Positions 6,491-12,657 of a DNA stretch of 18,769 nt are shown here, one piece after another. The number at the start of each line of letters is the position of its first letter. The stretch's first letter is position 1. The notes below the pieces were generated by a model that searched no databases, was not told the DNA's origin, and was given only the letters and a program-made list of their open reading frames with translations. Origin of the DNA: Candidatus Geohydrothermomicrobium daggyaiense (lineage in GTDB: Bacteria > Actinomycetota > Geothermincolia > Fen-727 > JACVIW01); assembly GCA_015711695.1 (NCBI GenBank), contig JACVIW010000010.1:1-18769 (forward strand), in the 5' to 3' direction. Both the position numbers and the translations under genes were made by a program.

Positions 6491-8056
6491 TCATTCGATA
6501 CCCATCATAATAGGGCAACCTGTATCTCCTCCATCAACCCAATCCGTCAACACATGGTCGAATCTTTCTCTGATAGCGGCATCAATCGCTTTAGACTCAC
6601 TGTCCGAAACGCCAACTCCTCTTACTAAAGTCAAGTAAGAACCCTTTTTTCTTCTTAAAAGAGCGCCTACCGTGTCAAGCGCCACGGGTAATATCTTATC
6701 ACCTGACGCCACAAGATCATCCTCAATTATCCCAATATAATCCCCTCGCTTAACCCTTATGTTCCCAAAATCAGCATTCCTGATCGCAACCTTTATCCAC
6801 GCGGGTACAACTCTCAATGACGCCTGAAGCATTCGCTCAATCAGTTCATCTGGTTGTCTATCCTCGAAATACTCCTCACATGCTGCAAGACCCTGCAGAG
6901 GCGACCGGGTGGGAATAATCTCTGCGTTTTTCTCTGTAAGCTTCAGAGCCATGCTAGACGTTGGTATCAGGTCTTTATCATTCGGAAGCACGATTAGAAA
7001 ATCATGCTCCATTTCCTCCAGAGCTTCAGCAATCGCCGCAGCAGAAGGCTGTTTGCCGGGACCTCCCCGCATTACGTTCACGCCCATTGAGCCAAAAACG
7101 CTCGCGAGACCCTCGCCGAGGCAAATGCTCAACACCCCGGCATGCCGGGTACTTTTCCGTTTTTCAGAATTAATTTTCTCCTTGGGGACGAGCTCTGAGG
7201 TTGCCACACCGGATACCAAACCATAACTTTTCGCCACCCTCACTACGTCAAACGGAAAGTTTGTGTGTATATGAATTCTATAAGGAGAAGAAGAGCCCGC
7301 TATAATAAGTGAATCACCAAGATTAGCGATATCTTTTTTCAAATCCCTCAAATCCGCCGACGAACATTCGATGACAAATCTCAATCCAGATTTTGGAGCC
7401 ACCACGTCTTTATAATCAAAACTTATATCAAGCGACTCCCAATCAATTTTTTCAAGCGAAATCCCGAGCGCTTCCGCACCCCCCTCGAGCGCAGCAACCA
7501 CACCAGCGCCTCCCGCGTCAACAACTCCCGCCTTTCTTAACGGCTCAAGAACTTCACGTGTCCGCATAAGAGAAATCCCTGCCGCTTTGTGAGCAACGCG
7601 TATCACATCCTCGGGCTTATCGGGTTTCTCTTTCTCCAATTTTTCAACCATTTCCCTTAAGACAGTGAGAATAGTCCCTTCGCGAGGATCAAGCACGGAA
7701 CCATAAGCGAGATCAACACCTTTTCTCATACCGGTAACTATTCTCTCACTTGAAAGTCCTCCATGAGAAAGTATCTCAACCAAGCCACCGATGAACTGAC
7801 AGAGAATAAAACCGGAATTACCCCTTGAACCGGCAATCACACCTCTTGATAGACATCTTAGGGATTCACGAAAAGTGCCGCTACCGTCCCTTTTCATTTC
7901 CACAACGCCGAAAAGGAGAGTCAGGTACATATTTGTGCCAGTGTCGCCATCAGGAACCGGAAAGACATTCAGCCTGTTCAGCAACTGGCGTTTTGCCCGG
8001 AGTCCATCAAGCGCCCCTGCTGTGAATTTTAAAATGCATTCCACATCAGTAATCAT
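6491..8056 (-). CDS. fakA: fatty acid kinase FakA-like (DAK2/DhaL domain protein)
   Basis: A 521-residue soluble kinase, slightly shorter than the usual ~550 of FakA/YloV. FakA phosphorylates fatty acid bound to a FakB partner to give acyl-phosphate. The N-terminal DhaL-type ATP domain carries NVFPVPDGDTGTN at 30-42, with Asp36 and Asp38 as Mg-nucleotide ligands, and a GSRGNSG loop; a VVDAGGAGV segment closes this domain. The middle domain contains FVIECSS and a later HIHTNFP, as in FakA relatives. The C-terminus ends with DWVDGGDTGCPIMMGIE, the usual terminal EDD segment. No strong ribosome-binding site precedes the ATG (only a GGGG stretch). It sits between hldE (62-bp gap) and degV (50 bp), probably in one transcript. 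Confidence 0.87.
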   Translation of the reverse strand: MITDVECILKFTAGALDGLRAKRQLLNRLNVFPVPDGDTGTNMYLTLLFGVVEMKRDGSGTFRESLRCLSRGVIAGSRGNSGFILCQFIGGLVEILSHGGLSSERIVTGMRKGVDLAYGSVLDPREGTILTVLREMVEKLEKEKPDKPEDVIRVAHKAAGISLMRTREVLEPLRKAGVVDAGGAGVVAALEGGAEALGISLEKIDWESLDISFDYKDVVAPKSGLRFVIECSSADLRDLKKDIANLGDSLIIAGSSSPYRIHIHTNFPFDVVRVAKSYGLVSGVATSELVPKEKINSEKRKSTRHAGVLSICLGEGLASVFGSMGVNVMRGGPGKQPSAAAIAEALEEMEHDFLIVLPNDKDLIPTSSMALKLTEKNAEIIPTRSPLQGLAACEEYFEDRQPDELIERMLQASLRVVPAWIKVAIRNADFGNIRVKRGDYIGIIEDDLVASGDKILPVALDTVGALLRRKKGSYLTLVRGVGVSDSESKAIDAAIRERFDHVLTDWVDGGDTGCPIMMGIE

Positions 8057-8118
8057 TTTGCCCCGGTATGAACCTCAACCGTATAAGACCTAAGCTTCAA
8101 CGTTTTCTTCCGAAAGGG

Positions 8119-9570
8119 TCAATCATTTCTTTCGCGGGAAATCCTGCCAATAATGCCTGTGGTTGATATTCCGTTCTCAAAAAGCGGAACGATGACAACG
8201 TTCCCACCATAAGACCGCACGATAGGAGCCTCAGGAAGAGACTTCTCGGTGTAATCTCCACCTTTCGTGAATATATGCGGCTTGAGAATCGAAATTAACT
8301 CCACTGGTGAATCCTCATCAAAAATAGTTACATAATCGACAAACTCAAGGGCTGCGATAAGTTCTGCCCTCTGTTTCTCACTTATCAGCGGCCTTTGTGG
8401 GCCCTTCAACCTCCTCACTGAGGAATCCGAGTTTATGGCGACAATGAGTATGTCACCAAAGTTCTTTGAGGCTTTGAGATACCGGATATGCCCCACGTGA
8501 AGTAAATCGAAACAACCGTTCGTAAATACTACGGTTTTGTTTTCCTTCTTCACCTCCTCGATAATTTCCTCCAATTTCGCACGGCTAACTATCTTCTCCT
8601 GCCCCCCGATTGATTTCCTGATTTCATCAGGGAAAACCACAGCAGTCCCAAACTTAGAAACAGCCACGCCGGCGGCCTCGTTCGCGAAACAGGCAGCATC
8701 CAGGAGAGTTGATCCGCTCGCAAGGGCAAGCGCCACGGAAGCGGTGACTGTGTCACCCGCGCCACTCACGTCATAAACCTCCCTGGCTGTGCTCTTCACA
8801 TGAACAACCTGGCATCCGGGTTCCGCTACATACATACCCTTAGGTCCGTCCGTAACTATCACGGGATTTCCAAAACGCTCTGCGGCAGCAGACGCAACAA
8901 CGCTACCATCCAGGGGCTCTGTCGAGAGTATTCCAACCATCACCGCGGCGTCATCTTTTCCGGGAAGAAATACATCACATTGCCCGCATAAATAATCGTT
9001 TGAGGGCTTTGGGTCAACAACAAGTGGAACGCCAATCCGCCTGAAATGCGAAACTAATTCCGACGCTAGATCAGGCGTAAATATCCCTAGCGCGTAATCG
9101 CTAAAAACTGCGCCGTCAAAATCACCTGCTTCTGCCCGAACAGTCTCAATTACCTTTTGAGCCGCAACCCTGCCAACGGGCTTCCTTAACTCCCGATCAA
9201 CCCGCAGGAACTGCTGATTTTTATGAGTGAAACGGACCTTTAGCGTAGTAGGTCTGTCGCATTCAGTGATAAGCCGGAATTCAACGCCTGACTTATAAAG
9301 AAGTGCTTTTAGAATTTCTCCTTCGGGGTCTTCACCCAGTAACCCCACCAGAAACGGCTCACCCCCGAGTGACTTTATGTTCATCGCCACGTTGGATGCC
9401 CCACCGCAAATGTCACGCTCCTCGGTCTTTTGAAGAACAGGGACTGGTGCCTCCCTAGATATGCGCGTGACCTCACCAACAACATAACGGTCTAAAATGA
9501 CGTCTCCGACCACAAGGATTCGTTTCCCCTTTATGCGGTCAAGCAACTCAATAGTTCTTACTTCTTCCAT
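8119..9570 (-). CDS. hldE: bifunctional heptose-7-phosphate kinase / heptose-1-phosphate adenylyltransferase
   Basis: A 483-residue two-domain enzyme of normal HldE length, starting at ATG 9570 with GGGGAG upstream. The N-terminal PfkB/ribokinase domain (about 1-325) has GGASNVAMN at 56-64 and DVSGAGDT at 267-274 with the catalytic base Asp273; it makes heptose 1,7-bisphosphate. The C-terminal nucleotidyltransferase domain (about 345-483) has TNGCFDLLHVGH at 350-361 with the HxGH pair His358/His361, and SEKQRAELIA at 397-406; it makes ADP-heptose. Both active sites look intact. ADP-heptose feeds lipopolysaccharide core or S-layer glycan. The gene lies 96 bp downstream of a GT9 glycosyltransferase in the same direction. 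No gmhA, gmhB or hldD is in the window. Confidence 0.95.
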   Translation of the reverse strand: MEEVRTIELLDRIKGKRILVVGDVILDRYVVGEVTRISREAPVPVLQKTEERDICGGASNVAMNIKSLGGEPFLVGLLGEDPEGEILKALLYKSGVEFRLITECDRPTTLKVRFTHKNQQFLRVDRELRKPVGRVAAQKVIETVRAEAGDFDGAVFSDYALGIFTPDLASELVSHFRRIGVPLVVDPKPSNDYLCGQCDVFLPGKDDAAVMVGILSTEPLDGSVVASAAAERFGNPVIVTDGPKGMYVAEPGCQVVHVKSTAREVYDVSGAGDTVTASVALALASGSTLLDAACFANEAAGVAVSKFGTAVVFPDEIRKSIGGQEKIVSRAKLEEIIEEVKKENKTVVFTNGCFDLLHVGHIRYLKASKNFGDILIVAINSDSSVRRLKGPQRPLISEKQRAELIAALEFVDYVTIFDEDSPVELISILKPHIFTKGGDYTEKSLPEAPIVRSYGGNVVIVPLFENGISTTGIIGRISRERND

Positions 9571-9666
9571 TTAATAGTTCTCCCCACTTGCAATAGCCAA
9601 AAAGAACAACCCTTAAGTGCAGAGTAAATTTTTTATACTAATACGGGCTTTTCATATACAGAGAAT

Positions 9667-10728
9667 TTAACTGGTTTGCCGCTCAGCAAGCAATTTCGCG
9701 CACGCTTCATAAACCGGATCAACAGCCAGATTCTCCATCGCTTTACATCGGTTATAATATCTGAGCCTCAACCCCCATGGTAACCACATGAATCCGGGAA
9801 ATCTCAGGCAGGGTACGCAGTCGTCTTCAGGAGTCACCACAATTTTGTTATCGCAAAGCGGACCGAAATTTTGCGGGCTTGATGACGCGTAAATTCCCAC
9901 AACTGGAACATTGACACTCGCCGCTATTTGTATTGGACCGGAATCATTTCCTACATAAAGCATCGATCTCTTTATTACCGCTCCTGTTTCCCGCAGAGAC
10001 AATTTGCCAGCAAGAACAAGAGTCTTTTTTCCTGTCCCGAAAGCGATTTGCTCCCCCAATCTAACGTCCTCCTCCCCTCCGACAATGACAATTCCAAAGT
10101 CGAAATCCGCGGAAAGCCGCCTGCAAAGTTCAATGAATTTCTCTAGTCCCCATCTCTTGTTAGCATTGCATCTCGCACCCGGATGAACGCATATGAATCT
10201 CCCCCCCGCAAACCCTTGCGTTACCCTTTCAGCCTTATCTTCATCAGCAGGCGTTAAGAAAAGGTCATAACCTTTGCCATCACGACCGAGCGGACCAAGA
10301 ACTTTTTCAGCGGCGCGAATGAAATGCTCCGACGCGTGAAGATTAATGCCTTCACGGTCTTTATAAGGAATAAACCACCATAACGCCCTCCGACCAAAAC
10401 GACTTCTCCATCTTATTCCAGCAAGCCTGAAAAACCACTGTGCCGGTTGTGAAAGCTCAATACCTATATCAAAGCGCCTTTGCCGTGCCCACACAAGGCA
10501 ATCCCTGAATCCTGACGGGGTATGAACTGGTTTGCGTGGAAAGAAAATTTCGTCAATGTTCGGGTTTGTCTCAAGTAGCGGCTTTCCTGCCCCCCCTAAA
10601 AGAGAGCAAACACTCAGCCTCGACCCCGGATAGGATTTCTTTATCAGTCTTATTGCAGGCGTAGAAAACATGACATCTCCGAGGCCAGGCCAGATTGATA
10701 TCAATATGGATAGTGGTCTTTCACTCAT
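9667..10728 (-). CDS. glycosyltransferase family 9 (heptosyltransferase-like)
   Basis: A 353-residue GT-B enzyme. The N-terminus has PGLGDVMFSTPAIR at 14-27, the GT9 signature; VHPGAR at 181-186 starts the donor domain, and GNDSGPIQIAAS at 260-271 corresponds to the nucleotide-sugar-binding GNDSGxMHLAA. Residue 267 is Gln where a His is usual. A C-terminal cysteine pattern (DDCVPC at 302-307, then NRCKAM at 326-331) is found in many GT9 proteins. GT9 enzymes transfer heptose from ADP-heptose; hldE next door supports this donor. The start is ATG 10728, with AGGAG eleven bases upstream, a long spacing. It is the first gene of the likely gt9-hldE-fakA-degV operon, divergent from the Crp/Fnr gene across 240 bp. 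Confidence 0.87.
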   Translation of the reverse strand: MSERPLSILISIWPGLGDVMFSTPAIRLIKKSYPGSRLSVCSLLGGAGKPLLETNPNIDEIFFPRKPVHTPSGFRDCLVWARQRRFDIGIELSQPAQWFFRLAGIRWRSRFGRRALWWFIPYKDREGINLHASEHFIRAAEKVLGPLGRDGKGYDLFLTPADEDKAERVTQGFAGGRFICVHPGARCNANKRWGLEKFIELCRRLSADFDFGIVIVGGEEDVRLGEQIAFGTGKKTLVLAGKLSLRETGAVIKRSMLYVGNDSGPIQIAASVNVPVVGIYASSSPQNFGPLCDNKIVVTPEDDCVPCLRFPGFMWLPWGLRLRYYNRCKAMENLAVDPVYEACAKLLAERQTS

Positions 10729-10810
10729 TAAATCTCAAACTCCTATGCAAGAGTCGTGCAATCCATCAGCCAGAGGTCAAATCCACCATCAGGATCTATC
10801 TGCTAACTTT

Positions 10811-10837
10811 CCTGAAAAGAAGCTTCAGGGAACCCTG
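10811..10837. promoter_or_regulatory. overlapping dyads in the divergent intergenic region
   Basis: CCTGAA (10811-10816) with TTCAGG (10824-10829), and CAGGG-AA-CCCTG (10826-10837), are two overlapping inverted repeats 80-110 bp upstream of the GT9 ATG. They share bases 10826-10829, so as RNA in the GT9 leader they would be mutually exclusive. They could be operator sites or alternative leader hairpins; no promoter was resolved for the GT9 operon. Confidence 0.25.
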
Positions 10838-10910
10838 TCGTGCACTAAGCAATGACTCCGCCAGACCGATTTCAAAAGCTGCTTAAGGCAACATAATTTT
10901 TAGGTTATTA

Positions 10911-10939
10911 TTTACCATAAGGCAATTTATGAATAGAAT
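10911..10939 (+). promoter_or_regulatory. predicted promoter of the Crp/Fnr regulator
   Basis: A -35 TTTACC (10911-10916) and -10 TAGAAT (10934-10939) are separated by exactly 17 bp. Transcription would start near 10946, giving a short leader with GGGAGG at 10958-10963 before the GTG at 10969. Confidence 0.5.
10916..10931. promoter_or_regulatory. CATAA-N6-TTATG dyad, candidate Crp/Fnr operator
   Basis: A perfect inverted repeat with 5-bp arms and a 6-bp centre, the same 5-6-5 geometry as the classic TGTGA-N6-TCACA site of Crp/Fnr dimers. It lies between the -35 and -10 of the predicted promoter, where a bound protein would repress. Autoregulation is an inference. Confidence 0.4.
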
Positions 10940-10968
10940 ATAGCGCCAAACACCCGCGGGAGGAAAAA

Positions 10969-11646
10969 GTGCAGGACGAAATGCTATCAATGTTCCTCGA
11001 GAAATCAATACCCTCTTTACGCGAGATTTTGAGGCAGAATTTTTCTCCAGTAAAACTCGGAAAAGGTGAATATCTTTTCTTCGAGGGGGACAAAACCAAC
11101 CATTTCTTCGTTGTTGAATCAGGCGTTCTCGAGGTCAATGCCATCCAGAGTGACGGCAAAGTTTACCTCTTCCATTTCCTGTTTCCAGGCGATGTTACTG
11201 GCGAGGGATGCCTGTATGACCAGGAGCGGTACCCTTTCTCAGTGACCGCCAGGAGAGAATCACAGGTCTGGAGAATCAAAAAGAACCATCTTATAGAGAA
11301 CCTCAAAGATAACCCGCCACTGCAGCAGCACCTGCTCACTCTCATTGGATGTAAACTGGAGAACGCCTATGCTAAAGCGAAGTGTATAGTTGGTGAGCGG
11401 GTGGAAAAGAGAATAGCATGTATTCTTCTGAGCCTGACTGAGAGCGCAAGAATCAATCCGACCTGTGGTGAGAGGTTCGACACCACGCTTACCAATCGCG
11501 ATATATCCGGGCTCATCGGATCCACAGAGGAAACAGTATCAAGGGTCATGAGCAACCTTAAGAAGGAAGGGATAATAGCGACAAAGGAAAAGCATTTAGT
11601 GATTCTCGACAGAGATAGGCTCATGTCATTTTTCAATTCCGCATAG
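10969..11646 (+). CDS. Crp/Fnr family transcriptional regulator
   Basis: A 225-residue protein starting at GTG 10969 with GGGAGG six bases upstream. Residues about 20-110 form the cyclic-nucleotide-binding-like beta barrel (KLGKGEYLFFEGD at 29-41, SGVLEV at 51-56, FPGDVTGEG at 72-80), 110-145 the dimer helix, and 150-215 the winged helix-turn-helix with TNRDISGLIGSTEETVSRV at 175-193, whose EETVSR is the recognition helix. The N-terminal cysteine cluster of oxygen-sensing Fnr is absent; cysteines are at 81, 128, 139, 151 and 166. The cAMP-binding signature of Crp is not clear either, so the effector is unknown. Rubrerythrin follows 61 bp downstream in the same direction, which suggests control of an oxidative-stress response. 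A dyad in its own promoter suggests autoregulation. Confidence 0.88.
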   Translation: MQDEMLSMFLEKSIPSLREILRQNFSPVKLGKGEYLFFEGDKTNHFFVVESGVLEVNAIQSDGKVYLFHFLFPGDVTGEGCLYDQERYPFSVTARRESQVWRIKKNHLIENLKDNPPLQQHLLTLIGCKLENAYAKAKCIVGERVEKRIACILLSLTESARINPTCGERFDTTLTNRDISGLIGSTEETVSRVMSNLKKEGIIATKEKHLVILDRDRLMSFFNSA

Positions 11647-11670
11647 GGCTGTTATCTGTTAAAGGCAGCC
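11647..11670. repeat. short inverted repeat between regulator and rubrerythrin
   Basis: GGCTG (11647-11651) and CAGCC (11666-11670) can form a 5-bp stem directly after the regulator stop codon. No T tract follows, so it is not a convincing terminator; it could moderate read-through into rubrerythrin. Confidence 0.2.
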
Positions 11671-11707
11671 AATGTCAAGTGAAATGAGATGATAGGGGGA
11701 GCGCAAA

Positions 11708-12238
11708 ATGTCTGGAAGCAAGACAAATGAAAATCTCTATAAGGCATTCGAAGGTGAATCTAAAGCAAGCGTAAGGCTAAAAATTTACGCAGAAAAAGCG
11801 GATGAAGAAGGATATCCTGGCATAGCAAAACTCTTTCGGGCAATCGCCGAATCAGAATCGATACACGCAAAAAACAACCTTAGAATGCTCGGTGAAATCA
11901 AGGACACGGAGACAAATCTTTCCGAGTCGCTCGCAAGGGAAACCAAAATTGCGGGTGTCGCTTACCGCGATTTTATCGCCACTGCCGAGCAAGAAGCCAA
12001 TAACAACGCCGCGCTCATGTTCACATGGGCTCGCGATGTGGAGGAAGTCCACGCAAAACTATATGAAAAAGCTCTCGAACATCTCCTGGCTGAGGAAGAG
12101 CCCACATACTATATTTGCGCCGTCTGTGGATTTGTCTCTGATGGAAAAATACCCGATAAATGCCCGGTTTGCGGGAGCCCATCCCAGGCGTTTTTCGAAT
12201 CACCTCCTCCACCGCCAGTTTGCGAGCAGCAAGAATAG
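11708..12238 (+). CDS. rbr: rubrerythrin
   Basis: A 176-residue cytoplasmic diiron peroxidase starting at ATG 11708 after AGGGGGAG. Rubrerythrins reduce hydrogen peroxide to water in anaerobes. The four-helix diiron domain (1-130) shows Glu15/Glu17 in AFEGES, ESIH at 50-53, Glu94 in ATAEQEAN, and EEVH at 112-115. The C-terminal rubredoxin-like domain has CAVC at 137-140 and CPVC at 152-155 for one iron. The length is slightly below classic rubrerythrin. The tail is unusual: five prolines (166-170) followed by VCEQQE, so an extra cysteine lies outside the iron site. It follows a Crp/Fnr-type regulator, its likely controller. Confidence 0.95.
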   Translation: MSGSKTNENLYKAFEGESKASVRLKIYAEKADEEGYPGIAKLFRAIAESESIHAKNNLRMLGEIKDTETNLSESLARETKIAGVAYRDFIATAEQEANNNAALMFTWARDVEEVHAKLYEKALEHLLAEEEPTYYICAVCGFVSDGKIPDKCPVCGSPSQAFFESPPPPPVCEQQE

Positions 12239-12376
12239 TTCGAATAATTCCGTGTCTGAAAAATTGAGCCTTTAATTCTTTGATGCCGATAGTCAGCAGT
12301 CGGGATTTCCAGAGGTTTATTACCGCGACAGGCTTTTATATCGAGGTTTACCCAATCATAATTGAGCGCAATGAAA

Positions 12377-12404
12377 CTGTCTGGCTAACAGTTTTGCCAG
12401 ACAG
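12377..12404. repeat. 9-bp perfect inverted repeat with 10-nt loop
   Basis: CTGTCTGGC (12377-12385) and GCCAGACAG (12396-12404) are exact reverse complements around TAACAGTTTT. The stem would be stable as RNA. It is followed by ATAGAGGG rather than a T run, so it is a poor intrinsic terminator for rubrerythrin, 138 bp upstream; an operator or an RNA structure is possible. Confidence 0.45.
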
Positions 12405-12456
12405 ATAGAGGGCTGATTTCCCGTACACGCTGTAACATAATCTTCCGAAAAACTGT

Positions 12457-12589
12457 TTGCTCAGATAAAAATCTACCCCGCAATACGTTTCATGCTATTG
12501 GAAGACAGAAAATTTTCACTTTTGTTGAATTATTTAATAGCGGTCGTCTTAAAACAGGAACGCACCGGATAAACGGTTTGTCTGAGCAA
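12457..12589. repeat. distant inverted arms TTGCTCAGA / TCTGAGCAA
   Basis: TTGCTCAGA at 12457-12465 is mirrored by TCTGAGCAA at 12581-12589. Extending into the flanks gives 13-mers with one mismatch (TTTATCTGAGCAA versus TTTGTCTGAGCAA). The second arm lies just upstream of the TATAAT at 12613. Two half-sites for one DNA-binding protein would explain it; chance is also possible. Confidence 0.3.
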
Positions 12590-12612
12590 TCATTCTACGT
12601 AAGTAGTGATGA

Positions 12613-12618
12613 TATAAT
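12613..12618 (+). promoter_or_regulatory. consensus -10 box upstream of the PASTA kinase
   Basis: TATAAT 45 bp before the kinase ATG. Transcription would start near 12625, giving a leader of about 33 nt with AGGAAAG at 12640-12646. No good -35 lies at 16-18 bp; a CTAC-GTAA-GTAG dyad (about 12596-12607) occupies the spacer region. Confidence 0.35.
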
Positions 12619-12657
12619 CGAAACGAAAGCAATAATATTAGGAAAGCTTAATCCAAC

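Larger units (their letters stand above)
12239..12657. other. 419-bp non-coding region with dyads
   Basis: No plausible gene is seen on either strand between rubrerythrin and the kinase. It holds a 9-bp perfect hairpin at 12377-12404, a pair of widely spaced 9-bp inverted arms (12457-12465 and 12581-12589) and a TATAAT box at 12613-12618, each listed separately. An undetected small RNA cannot be excluded. Confidence 0.5.
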
